The position numbers and the translations under genes were made by a program. This document shows, in pieces, positions 17,234 through 26,389 of a stretch of DNA of 64,000 nt. Positions within the stretch are counted from its first letter, which is position 1; each line of letters begins with the position of its first letter. Under the pieces are notes generated by a model that was given only the letters and a program-made list of their open reading frames with translations, had not been told where the DNA came from and did not search any database. The stretch is from CAVTLG01 sp963735495 (GTDB taxonomy: Bacteria > Chloroflexota > Ktedonobacteria > Ktedonobacterales > Ktedonobacteraceae), in assembly GCA_963735495.1 (NCBI GenBank), contig CAVTLG010000015.1:186001-250000 (forward strand). Direction: 5' to 3'.

Positions 17234-17830
17234 CTATTCGCCCAAAGCAAAACGGCTGAAACGTCGCACCACAATGTTTTCGCCGGTCTCGGCAATCACT
17301 TTGCGTACGAGTTCACCCACGGTCACAGACTCATCCTTGACCCAGGGCTGCAGAAACAACACCTGCTCGCTCAAAGCCTTCTTCAGTTTGTTGTTGAGGA
17401 CCTCTTCTTTGCGAGCAGCGGGTACGCGCTCCATCGAAGGGTCTTCAGCAATTTTCTGACGATGTGACTCGATAACGTCGGCGGGCACATCCTCATACGT
17501 CACGTACACAGGCGACGCACCAACGATCTGCAGAGTAAGCTCACTGGCGAGCTGACGAAAACTCTCGCTGCGTGCAACGAAGTCAGTGCTACAGTTTAGT
17601 TCCAGCAGAACACCAACTCGGTTATTGTGATGGACGTATGAAAACACGCCACCCTCTTTTGTTTCACGACCGGCAGCCATCATCTTTTCAGCTTTGGAAT
17701 GGCTCCTGGCCTCAAGAAACTTGACTGCCTCACCCCAGTTCTGGGACTCGGTCAAAGCCTTTTTGCAATCAGCAAAAGTCGCGCCAGTCTCCTCACGTAA
17801 CTTTTTCACATCCGTAGCAGCGAAATTCAT
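17234..17830 (-). CDS. tsf: Elongation factor Ts
   Basis: A 198-residue guanine-nucleotide exchange factor for EF-Tu. The N-terminal domain (VKKLREETGATFADCKKALTE) and the signature NCSTDFVARSESFRQLA are present. The length matches the short EF-Ts form with a single core subdomain. The start at 17830 has GAGGAG 10 nt upstream; the open frame further upstream is noncoding leader. A terminator-like hairpin separates it from rpsB, so it probably also has its own promoter in 17.84-17.99 kb. Confidence 0.95.
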   Translation of the reverse strand: MNFAATDVKKLREETGATFADCKKALTESQNWGEAVKFLEARSHSKAEKMMAAGRETKEGGVFSYVHHNNRVGVLLELNCSTDFVARSESFRQLASELTLQIVGASPVYVTYEDVPADVIESHRQKIAEDPSMERVPAARKEEVLNNKLKKALSEQVLFLQPWVKDESVTVGELVRKVIAETGENIVVRRFSRFALGE

Positions 17831-17989
17831 TCTCTGGTTTCTCCTCAATCTGTTATCTATGATACTCAGAGCGCTAAGACAACACAACAACCACAGTCCT
17901 TCTTTTTTGGGTTCTGAGTGCTTGACACATGTGCATGGACCTGCTTTGAGCAGGAAGGAACATCTCAATAAGGGAACGCATAGACACAC

Positions 17990-18033
17990 AAAAAAGCGGG
18001 AGACAGGAGGCGATGCGCCCCCTTAGCTCCCAC
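17990..18033 (-). terminator. Terminator or attenuator between rpsB and tsf
   Basis: On the minus strand GTGGGAG pairs with CTCCCGC, with an inner AGGGGG/CCTCCT stem, followed by TTTTTT. It starts about 20 bp after the rpsB stop. It would end or attenuate rpsB transcripts before tsf. Confidence 0.75.
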
Positions 18034-18052
18034 CCGATAAAACGTTTTTTTG

Positions 18053-18955
18053 CTATGAGAGAGCTTCTCTCGCCACTAGCTCTGGTTCAGCCGGTGCGGC
18101 AGGGGCAACAGGCACGACTTCCTCAGGAACAGGTTCGGCTGCGAGAGCGACCTCCGGGGCTACTTCTGGTGCGGCAGGCAACTCAGGAGCAGGCGCTAAT
18201 TCGGGCAAAGTCGCCAGCTCAACGGGAGCTTCACTCTCTCCAGGCTCGGCGTCTTTCTGCTGCGCCTCCAGCTCCCGACGTCCCTCGACAGCTGCATCAG
18301 CGATCTTGGCGCACAGTAAACGCACCGCGCGAATCGCATCATCGTTGGCAGGAATGGGGTAATCCATCTCATCAGGATCGCAGTTGGTATCAGCCAGCGC
18401 GATAATCGGAATTTCCAGGCGGCGCGCTTCCATCACAGCCGTACGCTCTTTGCGCGTATCGATAATAAAGATGGCGCTCGGCAAACGGCGCATATCCTTG
18501 ATACCACCAAGAATACGCTCCAGGCGCGTGATATCGTCCTGCAAGTGCTGCACTTCTTTTTTGGGCAAGCGCTCAAAATCGCCACGGTCGCGGCGTGCCT
18601 CTAAATCACGCAGATACGTAATACGCGATTGAATCGTCTTAAAATTCGTCAACATACCACCGAGCCAGCGGTGGTTAACATAATACATACCACAACGCCT
18701 GGCCTCTTCCGCCACGGCTTCCTGGGCCTGCTTCTTCGTGCCAACAAAGAGCAACGTTCCACCATCAGCCACGGTCTGCTCGACAAACTTATAAGCCTCA
18801 TTGAGGCGTGTAACCGTCTGCTGAAGATCAATAATATGGATGCCATTGCGATCCACAAAAATGAACTGCTGCATCTTCGGGTTCCAGCGGCGGGTCTGAT
18901 GTCCAAAATGCACACCAGCTTCCAGCAACTGCTTCATCGAAATGATATTAGCCAA
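18053..18955 (-). CDS. rpsB: 30S ribosomal protein S2
   Basis: A 300-residue S2 protein. MKQLLEAGVHFGHQTRRWNPKM, KFVEQTVADGGTLLFVGTKKQAQ, YVNHRWLGGMLTNFKTI and IPIIALADTNCDPDEMDYPIPANDDA are all conserved. The last 60 residues or so are an Ala/Pro/Glu-rich tail absent from typical S2. The start is TTG at 18955, not the ATG six codons later: GGAGG is 7 nt upstream of the TTG and S2 proteins start MAxISMKQLLEAG. First gene of the block. Confidence 0.95.
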   Translation of the reverse strand: MANIISMKQLLEAGVHFGHQTRRWNPKMQQFIFVDRNGIHIIDLQQTVTRLNEAYKFVEQTVADGGTLLFVGTKKQAQEAVAEEARRCGMYYVNHRWLGGMLTNFKTIQSRITYLRDLEARRDRGDFERLPKKEVQHLQDDITRLERILGGIKDMRRLPSAIFIIDTRKERTAVMEARRLEIPIIALADTNCDPDEMDYPIPANDDAIRAVRLLCAKIADAAVEGRRELEAQQKDAEPGESEAPVELATLPELAPAPELPAAPEVAPEVALAAEPVPEEVVPVAPAAPAEPELVAREALS

Positions 18956-19142
18956 AAACGGACCTCCCTTGATCCTCCGCTCTCACAGAATGGCGTCAGG
19001 GTCCCCGAAGGCATACACTGAACGAACTTCAACAACGTTGATGGACCCCAGGGTTGGCGCTGATTAGAGAGCGTGTGTACTTAAGTTGTATACTTTCTAC
19101 TGAGTTAAGAGCAGCGCTAGACCACCCCTACTCTGAGAGAGA

Positions 19143-19171
19143 AGTATAGCACAGAGCGGCCCAGGACGCAA
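19143..19171 (-). promoter_or_regulatory. Promoter of the rpsB operon
   Basis: On the minus strand TTGCGT and TATACT are 17 nt apart (complement 19166-19171 and 19143-19148). The resulting leader of about 180 nt contains GGGTCC/GGACCC arms (about 18999-19050), a possible S2 autoregulatory structure just ahead of the ribosome-binding site. Confidence 0.7.
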
Positions 19172-19458
19172 GAAAAAACACGGATGATCTAGCCCTCTGC
19201 TCATGAACCATCAAGGCCATCTCAAGCCTGACATTCTCTGCTGGATAAGAGGAACTACGCTATACATAACACAAAAAGATGACATTGTCACGGACGAGGA
19301 AAGCATACAGAGCACGCAGAAAAAGGTGGATATGTGGCGAAAAATCACCGTTCGCTTCTTGAAGATCAGCGTATAGTATAAAGTGTACACATTTATAGCT
19401 AATTAGCTTTAGCTCATACCATTTTCAGGGGTTGCAGAAGTAGAAAGGGATTGAACAC

Positions 19459-20207
19459 ATGGTAAACATACTAGTTGTCGATGACCATTCGTTGATGCGT
19501 CGGGCGGTACGTGAGGTCGTGGAGAAAGAACAGGACCTATCAGTGGTGGCAGAAGCCTGCAATGGCTATGAGGCAGAGATGCAGGCAGCAGAGACGCAGC
19601 CTGACGTTGTGCTGATGGACGTAGATATGCCGGATTGCAATGGTTTCGAAGCCACCGAACGCGTGCTGGCCTGTTCGCCCAGGTCACGAGTCGTTATTTT
19701 TACCGCTTTCCACCAGGAACAACTGGTGTTCCAGGCCATCCAAAAGGAGCCATGGGCTATATTACGAAAGATATTGAACCCGATGCCCTGATCCACGCCA
19801 TTCGCTGTGCCGCGCGCAACGATCTGTGTATACCAGGAGCATTCGCGACGCAGATACTCAGTCATTTACGCGCAGCCTGGAAATCACAGGTCATCTATGC
19901 GGGCTTACTAGGAGCCACCAACTCGGTTTCTTACCGGACCCCCCGCCGGAACAGCGCCCACAAAGCAACGCCAGAACAAACAGGAGAAGGACAACAAAAC
20001 ACAGAAGCTGCTAACACGCCACGTCCGCTTACCGACCGCGAACAACAGATCCTCGATCTCATGCGCAAAGGCCGCAAGAACCGCGAGATAGCCGGAGAGC
20101 TGTGCATAGCAGAGTCCACCGTACACAAACATGTGCAGAATATTTTTGAAAAATTGCACGCGCGCAATCGCACCGAAGCAATTTATCTGACTAGCTTAGA
20201 AGTTTAG
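19459..20207 (+). pseudogene. NarL/FixJ-type response regulator with a frameshift
   Basis: The receiver domain is in frame from 19459 (NILVVDDHSLMRRAV, phosphoacceptor in VVLMDVDMPDCNGFEAT) to FQAIQK at about 19748. The reading then continues in the -1 frame with GAMGYITKDIEPDALIHAIR and a complete LuxR-type helix-turn-helix (LTDREQQILDLMRKGRKNREIA ... STVHKHVQNIFEKL) to 20207. Adding one G in AAAGGA at about 19744-19748 restores a normal regulator of about 250 residues. AAAGGG lies 9 nt before the ATG. It could be a recent pseudogene, a base-calling error or, less likely, recoding. A Crp/Fnr gene follows. Confidence 0.75.
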
Positions 20208-20279
20208 GGGGGATACTCACAATTCTTATGATACAATATCTTGTGTTGGTAGCTGATCCAACTATGCAGGATAATAAAC

Positions 20280-21032
20280 GTGCGCGAAAAACGATTAGCA
20301 GGCCAGAAAACGCCTGTGTTCTCAGATACAAATGAAGAAAAAATAGCCTTTCTGGCCCATAGTGACCTTTTTTGTCATCTGCATCCAGACGAAATCAGCG
20401 AGCTGGAGCGTATGACGACGACTATCACCTGTCTACCTGGGCGAGTTCTTTATCGCCCAGGCGAGACCAGCACAGCCCTCTTTCTGGTAAAAACGGGCTG
20501 TGTCCAGCTCTACCATCTCTCAACCGATGGTCGAAAGCTCATTAGTGCTACAGTAGAAGCAGGACACTGCTTCGGGGAGATAGCGCTGATTGGGCAACGT
20601 GTCCATACCAGCTTTGCCGAGGCCGCAACTGACGCCGTCGTCTATGCCATCAACAAATATGATATCGAACAATGCTTTATCCACAAGCCAACGTTCGCCT
20701 CCGCACTGCTCCAACTGCTAGCAGAACGCTACAGCCAGTTGGAGACACAGCTCATCGACACGGCATTTAAAAGTACGTCGGCACGTCTGGCGGTACTCCT
20801 GCTACAACTGGCACACATGGGCGATAGTAGCGAAAAGCAACTGGTGGTCAATGGATTGAGTCACGAGGAGCTGGCCGACCGGCTGGGTGTCTATCGTGAA
20901 ACCGTGAGTAGCGCACTGCGTGAACTCAAAGATGCCGGAGCCATTGAGTTAGGGCGGAAACATATCACGATCAGCGCACCGCAGCGCCTCAAGGACCTGG
21001 CATCGTCTATCAAACGTTCATATACTATATAA
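20280..21032 (+). CDS. Crp/Fnr-family transcriptional regulator
   Basis: A 250-residue regulator. The cyclic-nucleotide-binding-like domain spans about residues 25-150 (LFCHLHPDEISELERM, YRPGETSTALFLVKTGCVQLY, GHCFGEIALIG). The C-terminal winged helix contains LSHEELADRLGVYRETVSSALREL. The R-cyclic AMP pocket motif is not strict, so the ligand is uncertain. The start is GTG with AGGA 8 nt upstream. It follows the frameshifted response regulator by about 70 bp. Confidence 0.9.
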   Translation: MREKRLAGQKTPVFSDTNEEKIAFLAHSDLFCHLHPDEISELERMTTTITCLPGRVLYRPGETSTALFLVKTGCVQLYHLSTDGRKLISATVEAGHCFGEIALIGQRVHTSFAEAATDAVVYAINKYDIEQCFIHKPTFASALLQLLAERYSQLETQLIDTAFKSTSARLAVLLLQLAHMGDSSEKQLVVNGLSHEELADRLGVYRETVSSALRELKDAGAIELGRKHITISAPQRLKDLASSIKRSYTI

Positions 21033-21057
21033 GGCTTGCACAAATAGCGTCAGTGAC

Positions 21058-21079
21058 CCAATCCCGTAAACGGGATTGG
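21058..21079. repeat. Perfect 10-bp palindrome downstream of the Crp/Fnr gene
   Basis: CCAATCCCGT and ACGGGATTGG are separated by AA. There is no T-run, so it may be a binding site or a processing hairpin rather than a simple terminator. Confidence 0.6.
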
Positions 21080-21179
21080 CTTGCATTTGGGGGGAATTTC
21101 TTTAAAGCGTGCGCCGCCGTGGCGGCCTTTCTTTCCTCCCATTGCCCAAAGGCATATGGGTATCCAGAAAGAATTTTTG

Positions 21180-21884
21180 ATGATCATAGAGGCACAGAAG
21201 GTCAAAAAAATGTATCGTAGCGGGCAGCTACGTGTAGAAGCACTGAAAAGTATTGATTTAGGCATCGAGCAAGGCGAGATGGTCGCGATTATGGGACCAA
21301 GCGGCTGTGGGAAAACCACCTTACTCAATTGCCTCTCCGGCCTGGATACGATTGATGAAGGCGCTATTTTCATTCGCGGCGAGAATCTGCGCGATCTGAG
21401 CGATAGCGAACGGACGACGTACCGCGCACGACATATGGGCTTCATCTTTCAGGACTTCAATCTGCTCCCCGTCTTAACAGCGTTGGAGAATGTGGAACTG
21501 CCCATGCTCGTCTCCAAAGTACCCAGCCGCAAAGCGCACAAGCGAGCACTGGAGATGCTCGATCTGGTCGGACTCAGCGACCGCGCCAGCCATCGTCCAG
21601 CAGAACTGTCGGGAGGCCAACGGCAACGCGTGACTATCGCACGCGCGCTGACCAATGAGCCCGCTATCGTCTGGGCCGATGAGCCAACCGGCAATCTTGA
21701 TAGCGAGACAGCATTGGAGATTATGGATATTATCACGGGCCTGAATCAGGCGCACAGACAGACATTTGTCATCGTGACGCACGCACCTGAAGTGGGCAAG
21801 GTAGCGCATCGCCTGATCAAGATGCGCGATGGACGTATCGTGCAAGATGAGTCGAACGTTCCTTCTACCCAGCATATGCTATAA
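21180..21884 (+). CDS. ABC transporter ATP-binding protein (LolD/MacB type)
   Basis: A 234-residue ATPase with Walker A GPSGCGKTT, Q-loop FQDFNLLPVLTALENVELP, signature LSGGQRQR, Walker B IVWADEPTGNLDSE and the H-loop VTHAPEV. The family pairs with FtsX-like permeases for lipoprotein or peptide export. No permease gene adjoins it, so it is an orphan here. The start is uncertain: ATG at 21180 has only AGAAAG upstream and ATG at 21156 is also open. Confidence 0.9.
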   Translation: MIIEAQKVKKMYRSGQLRVEALKSIDLGIEQGEMVAIMGPSGCGKTTLLNCLSGLDTIDEGAIFIRGENLRDLSDSERTTYRARHMGFIFQDFNLLPVLTALENVELPMLVSKVPSRKAHKRALEMLDLVGLSDRASHRPAELSGGQRQRVTIARALTNEPAIVWADEPTGNLDSETALEIMDIITGLNQAHRQTFVIVTHAPEVGKVAHRLIKMRDGRIVQDESNVPSTQHML

Positions 21885-21939
21885 TCGAGCAAAATCGATG
21901 TAGTGCGTAGGACCGAGAGCGGGTTCGACACTACTGGAG

Positions 21940-22060
21940 TACTCCTTCGCGTAGCGGCAGGGCTTGCCCCTGCTGACGTCCGGCAATGTCTGCTTATGTT
22001 GACGGTATTGGCCCTTGCGGCGGTTCGCCCTACATGGGTTCTGAGGGTTACAAAGAGAGG
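21940..22060. repeat. GC-rich palindromic intergenic segment, possible decayed repeat element
   Basis: GGCAGGG...CCCTGCTG arms, then CCCTTGCGGCGGTTCGCCCTAC, lie between the ABC ATPase and the DsbA-like gene. The style resembles MITE-type elements seen elsewhere in the window, but I find no matching terminal repeats. Confidence 0.3.
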
Positions 22061-22072
22061 ATAATTATTTAT

Positions 22073-22735
22073 ATGAAGATTGAGATATGGTCAGATGTAG
22101 CCTGCCCCTGGTGCTATATCGGCAAACGTCGCTTTGAGTCGGCGCTGGCCCAATTTCGGCAACGCGACCAGGTCGAGATCGTATGGCGCAGCTATCAGTT
22201 GGCACCCGACGCTCCCCGCACAAGTAATGAAAGCATGGACGAAATGCTCTCCAAAAAGTACGGCATGAGTGTGCAGCAAGCAGCCAAAATGAATGCCCAT
22301 GTCAGCGAGCTGGCCGCCAAAGAAGGTCTGGAGTACCATCTTGAGACGGCGCAGTACAATAACACATTTGACGCTCATCGGCTCATCCATCTCGCGGCCA
22401 CCCACGGTTTACAGGATACGATGAAGGAACGTCTGCTGAAAGCATACTTTGTCGATGGGCTGGCGGTAGCAGATAGCGATACGCTTGTGAAGCTAGCCGC
22501 CGAGGTTGGTATTGCCGCCGATGAAGCACGCGATATGCTCAGTGGTGATGCCTATACCGACAAGGTGCGCGCGGATATACGACAGGCCAGGGCATATGGC
22601 ATCAATGGTGTACCGTTTTTCGCCGTCGACGAGAAGTACGGTATCTCAGGGGCGCAGCCAGTCGAGGTGTTCTCGGAGGTGCTCGAAAAAGGCGTGGAGC
22701 GAGTCCCACCCACTCATCATGGTCAGTACAGATGA
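22073..22735 (+). CDS. FrnE-like DsbA-family oxidoreductase
   Basis: A 220-residue thioredoxin-fold protein without a signal peptide, so cytoplasmic. The redox motif is CPWC at residues 11-14, followed by YIGKRRFESAL. The helical insertion and the C-terminal cis-proline region GINGVPFFAVDEKYGISGAQ are typical of FrnE and 2-hydroxychromene-2-carboxylate isomerase relatives. It probably reduces or isomerises disulfides, or acts in oxidative stress. AGAGG lies 12 nt before the ATG at 22073. Confidence 0.9.
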   Translation: MKIEIWSDVACPWCYIGKRRFESALAQFRQRDQVEIVWRSYQLAPDAPRTSNESMDEMLSKKYGMSVQQAAKMNAHVSELAAKEGLEYHLETAQYNNTFDAHRLIHLAATHGLQDTMKERLLKAYFVDGLAVADSDTLVKLAAEVGIAADEARDMLSGDAYTDKVRADIRQARAYGINGVPFFAVDEKYGISGAQPVEVFSEVLEKGVERVPPTHHGQYR

Positions 22736-22782
22736 GCAGGACGCTGGTACCTGCAACGACGAGAGTTGCGCAATCTAACGAG

Positions 22783-22837
22783 GCTCGAAGAACTTGATCG
22801 AGGAGTCCTATTCTCGGTCAAGCGTTCTTCCACGAGC
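22783..22837 (+). terminator. Imperfect long hairpin after the DsbA-like gene
   Basis: GCTCG-AAGAAC-TTGA pairs with TCAA-GTTCTT-CGAGC with small bulges. There is no clear U-tract. It is the only strong structure in 22736-23072, which otherwise holds no gene. Confidence 0.45.
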
Positions 22838-23072
22838 TGCATAGGACCTCAACATCCGTTTCTGCATAGTCTCCAAACTACAAATAGACCCCCTTTTTCT
22901 CTATTTTTCTCACCATAAAATCTATATACTATGATAGTTGAATACGGTTATTTGGCTTACAACACCTTTCTCTCATGCTTTTTGTTTTTCTCGGCATCTG
23001 GCGACAGCAGCACCAAGTCCCTGGAGCGATGATCAAGTATGATGCGGTATCATAAGCAAGGTTTCTGAAGCA

Positions 23073-25076
23073 ATGGAACACAGCGATGTTTCGACAACAG
23101 AAGCAATACAGATGACCACCGAACAGCAAGAAAACGGTATGCAACAGAGCCTGCCGCGCTGGTACATGCTGGCTATGGGTACAGTACTCCTGCTCTCTCT
23201 CTTCCTGAATTTTTTTCTCCTGGGACAGAATGGCTATGGGAATCTCTACTATGCTGCCAGTATCAAAAGCATGCTGATGAGCTGGCATAATTTCTTTTTT
23301 GTCTCCTTTGATCCGGGCGGCTTTATAAGCATTGATAAGCCTCCACTGTCTCTCTGGCTGCAAGTAGGTAGCGCCAGGCTGTTTGGTTTGAGTCCCTGGA
23401 GCGCGATGCTCCCGCAGGCACTGGCAGGTGTTTGTTCCGTCCTTCTACTGGCACATCTGGTGCGGCGTTCATTTGGTCCTGTAGCCAGCTTACTGGCAGC
23501 CACCACGCTGACACTAACGCCGATCAGCGTGGTGACGAATCGTAACATGACGATGGATAGCTTATTGGTGTTTGTGTTGTTACTGGCGGCCTGGGCCATG
23601 AGCCTGGCTGCCGAGACGGGACGCCTGCGCTTTCTCTTCGTGAGTGCCTTGCTGATCGGCATCGGCTTTAATATTAAGATGCTGGAAGCCTATCTCGTGC
23701 TGCCTGCCTTTGGACTCCTCTACTGGTTCTCTGCGCCTTATGCTCCCAAGAAGCGTTTCTGGCAGTTGGCGCTGGCGACAGCAGTCTTACTGGTGGTCTC
23801 TTTCTGCTGGGTCATCGCGGTCGATCTTGTACCCGCTGCGCAACGTCCGTTTGTTGGTTCCAGCGAAGGCGACTCCGAATTGCAGTTAGCGCTGTTCTAT
23901 AATGGGATCTCGCGTTACCTGGGCAAATTCCAGGTGCTACTCCAGCAGCCATCCAAGCAATTGTTGGAGTTACAGAAACATTTACCCTCCTTTGCCCTGA
24001 GCAATACGCTGATTGGTAATCCCGGTTTGCTGCGCCTGGTCACGACGCCTCTGGGTGAGCAGATTGGCTGGTTGCTCTCACTGGCAATACTGGGGCTGGT
24101 AGGGGTAAAGTGGGACAAGTCAGCACTCTGGCCGCTCAATCGACAGCAACAAGGGCTGACGCTGTGGGGAGTGTGGTTTCTGACGAGCTTTGTTTTCTTC
24201 AGTAATGCCTCCTTCATAACCCAATACTATATGACACAGACAGCCCCGGCACTCGCCGCGCTGCTGGCCATGGGCATCGTGACAACCTGGCAAGATACAG
24301 AGCATATCTGGCGGCGCTGGTTTCTGCCCGTGGCTATCCTTGTCACCGTCGTGATCCAGGTCGTTTTGTTGAGTGCCTACTTCGCTACCTGGGGCTGGTG
24401 GCTCATACCACTGCTCCTGCTGGCGGCGGTCGCCGGGCTTGCCTTGCTCAGGCGAACGCACCGCGCCCAGCGTCGTCTTTTCGTCACCAGCACATTATGC
24501 ATCTTATTCATTGCACCCACGCTCTGGACAGCCATCTCGGTCTTCACTGATAGCAATAGTATATCCCCTTACGCCGGTCCCACTGCTACAGAGAAGCCAT
24601 TAGCAGCCCTCCTATCACAAGCTGACCAGGAGACGGAACCAGATGCCACGCTGATCCATTATCTAGTAGTCCACCAGGGACAGACGCGCTTTCTGGCGGC
24701 AACACCGGACTCTACTATAGCGGCACCGCTGATCTTAGCGACGGGGAAGGCGGTGATAACGCTGGGAGGGTACGACGGACAAGACCAGATCCTGGACCTG
24801 GCGCAATTGCAACAGCTCATCGCTACGAATAGCGTGCACTATTTCGTGATGCCACAAACACCGCAAGAAGCGCAGTCGCACTTGAATCCACAGGTGCTGA
24901 CCTACGAAAAGAACTATCAAGCCTGGCTAGCTGCGCTGATGGCAGAGACAAGTACAACAAACAATGTATATCTATTAATGAACTGGGTACGTTTGCACTG
25001 TACAGCAGTACCAGAGCGTGCATGGCATACACCCGGCGCAGAAACGACGCTGCTTGATGTATATCATTGTGCGTAG
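23073..25076 (+). CDS. PMT/ArnT-family (GT39-like) membrane glycosyltransferase
   Basis: A 667-residue polytopic protein with about 11-13 membrane segments. The first extracytoplasmic loop ends with FDPGGFISIDKPPLSLWLQ, the acidic plus K-PP-L-W motif of lipid-dependent glycosyltransferases (ArnT, PMT, YkcB group). The C-terminal 150 residues form a soluble domain. It probably transfers a sugar from a polyprenyl-phosphate donor to a wall polymer or protein outside the membrane. It is monocistronic. Confidence 0.85.
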   Translation: MEHSDVSTTEAIQMTTEQQENGMQQSLPRWYMLAMGTVLLLSLFLNFFLLGQNGYGNLYYAASIKSMLMSWHNFFFVSFDPGGFISIDKPPLSLWLQVGSARLFGLSPWSAMLPQALAGVCSVLLLAHLVRRSFGPVASLLAATTLTLTPISVVTNRNMTMDSLLVFVLLLAAWAMSLAAETGRLRFLFVSALLIGIGFNIKMLEAYLVLPAFGLLYWFSAPYAPKKRFWQLALATAVLLVVSFCWVIAVDLVPAAQRPFVGSSEGDSELQLALFYNGISRYLGKFQVLLQQPSKQLLELQKHLPSFALSNTLIGNPGLLRLVTTPLGEQIGWLLSLAILGLVGVKWDKSALWPLNRQQQGLTLWGVWFLTSFVFFSNASFITQYYMTQTAPALAALLAMGIVTTWQDTEHIWRRWFLPVAILVTVVIQVVLLSAYFATWGWWLIPLLLLAAVAGLALLRRTHRAQRRLFVTSTLCILFIAPTLWTAISVFTDSNSISPYAGPTATEKPLAALLSQADQETEPDATLIHYLVVHQGQTRFLAATPDSTIAAPLILATGKAVITLGGYDGQDQILDLAQLQQLIATNSVHYFVMPQTPQEAQSHLNPQVLTYEKNYQAWLAALMAETSTTNNVYLLMNWVRLHCTAVPERAWHTPGAETTLLDVYHCA

Positions 25077-25151
25077 CACTGTTCAAGTTTTCCATGTTCG
25101 AAGCAATGGCAATCTGGCGAGAAAACATACTCACTGTACAAAAATTCGCGC

Positions 25152-25433
25152 TTACAGACTTGCAGCCAGGCTTTCAGCTGCACGCAGTACTTGAAGACGA
25201 AAGCTCTCACTATCGAGATGATCATCAACAATAGTCACAATAACTGATTCAGGGGGAACAGCATATTCGATTTGTCGAGGATATTCAACGAGGTAAAGCG
25301 TCAGAGCAGGTAAACGCGCCTGATAAGGCTGAAGATCCTGCCACATTTGCTGTCCTACTGGTCTCAATTGTTTTGCTAATGGCCGCTCCCACACTCTACG
25401 CTTCCCAGAAAGGGACAAACATTCCTTACTCAT
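25152..25433 (-). CDS. Unknown protein coupled to a truncated sigma factor
   Basis: A 93-residue protein that I do not recognise. It begins MSKECLSLSGKRRVWERPL and has a segment VIVTIVDDHLDSESFRLQVLRAAESL. No signal or membrane segment is visible. Its ATG overlaps the end of the sigma-like gene by 8 bp (ATGAGTAA), indicating translational coupling, so the two products may work together. A longer version of this frame upstream of 25433 is a shadow of the sigma gene. Confidence 0.65.
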   Translation of the reverse strand: MSKECLSLSGKRRVWERPLAKQLRPVGQQMWQDLQPYQARLPALTLYLVEYPRQIEYAVPPESVIVTIVDDHLDSESFRLQVLRAAESLAASL

Positions 25434-25749
25434 CTTTCTGGTCTTGAGCAAGCGCAGTACGAATAGAGCGCATCGCATACGTGCTGAAAGGCTCCTGCGT
25501 TGTCGTGTCGAACATTTCAACTGCATGTACCAGGCCAATATTCCCTTTTAGGACCAAGTCAACCTGATCACGGCCTTGCTGCATGTATTCTTTTGCGATA
25601 GGTACCACAAGATGCAAATGTGCTTGAACCACTCGCTGGAGAGCTGTGGCTCTAGATTGTATGAGTTGTCTTGTTTCCTCCTTAGTAAGTGAGGGAACTT
25701 GTTCGAGATCTCGCAGATAGCTTTCAATCTGTTGTTTATCTTCATTCAT
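25426..25749 (-). CDS. Truncated sigma-70 family protein (regions 1.2-2 only)
   Basis: A 107-residue protein. SYLRDLEQVPSLTKEETRQLIQ matches sigma region 1.2, and VVQAHLHLVVPIAKEYMQQGRDQVDLVLKGNIGLVHAVEMFD matches region 2.1-2.2 (core RNA polymerase binding). STYAMRSIRTALAQ is a degraded region 2.3-2.4. Regions 3 and 4, which read the -35 box, are missing. It could compete for core polymerase or be a remnant. It is coupled to the 93-residue unknown gene. Confidence 0.75.
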   Translation of the reverse strand: MNEDKQQIESYLRDLEQVPSLTKEETRQLIQSRATALQRVVQAHLHLVVPIAKEYMQQGRDQVDLVLKGNIGLVHAVEMFDTTTQEPFSTYAMRSIRTALAQDQKDE

Positions 25750-25899
25750 GATGAGCCTCTCAACTTTCGTGTTTATACCTTACTCACTAAGTACAATATC
25801 CAACTCCTTTGAGAAGAGCATACCTTTTATCTGATAGTTAATAGTTTTGTTCTCGCTACATAATGATTGACTCGTAGAATGTATAAAACCTAAAAAGAC

Positions 25900-25938
25900 A
25901 AAAAAACAGGGAGCGAACATAAATAATCGGTTCACTCC
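25900..25938 (-). terminator. Rho-independent terminator
   Basis: On the minus strand GGAGTGAAC pairs with GTTCGCTCC (complement 25910-25938, one G-U pair), followed by CTG and seven T residues. It ends the transcript of the small membrane protein gene at 25959-26222 and perhaps the tandem genes before it. Confidence 0.85.
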
Positions 25939-25958
25939 TTATTGCTATCATGGGGTTA

Positions 25959-26222
25959 TTATACCTGACAAGATTCTTTCTGCATGGTTACAGCGCCCGC
26001 TTTCTGATCTATAGTATTGATCCAGGCATGCGTCGCAATATGTTCCGCTTCATCGGCGATATTAAATATATCCCCGCTTGCGCGCAGACTACGCGCATTT
26101 GAGACCTCCTGCTTGATCATGAAGACCAACACACCTGCAATAAACAGCAACAGTATAGACAGGTACGGGATAAGAATAGGAAGCATCGTCTGCATCAACT
26201 GGTCATTCCATGGACAATCCAT
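25959..26222 (-). CDS. Small single-span membrane protein
   Basis: An 87-residue protein with one strong membrane segment (LPILIPYLSILLLFIAGVLVF, about residues 14-34) and a charged C-terminal half (NARSLRASGDIFNIADEAEHIATHAW). Function unknown. It lies downstream of three tandem small membrane protein genes, in the same direction, and is followed by a terminator. Confidence 0.6.
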   Translation of the reverse strand: MDCPWNDQLMQTMLPILIPYLSILLLFIAGVLVFMIKQEVSNARSLRASGDIFNIADEAEHIATHAWINTIDQKAGAVTMQKESCQV

Positions 26223-26389
26223 AGTAGTAGCAACCTTTCCTGAAATTGTGTTTAATCATCCTCGTTTACAGAGAGTTAAGAAACGAGCGTAGTCAACATG
26301 TGACAATCTACTAAAAACACGGTGAGTGCCCCACGACAAAACGGCACGTTCGTGTTTTTTCCAACTCGCTGAACAGCCCTCTGCTGGCA

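Noticed and set aside
19735..19760. Programmed -1 frameshifting in the response regulator
   Set aside because: The site C-CAA-AAG is a poor slippery heptamer and no downstream structure is evident; a deletion is simpler.
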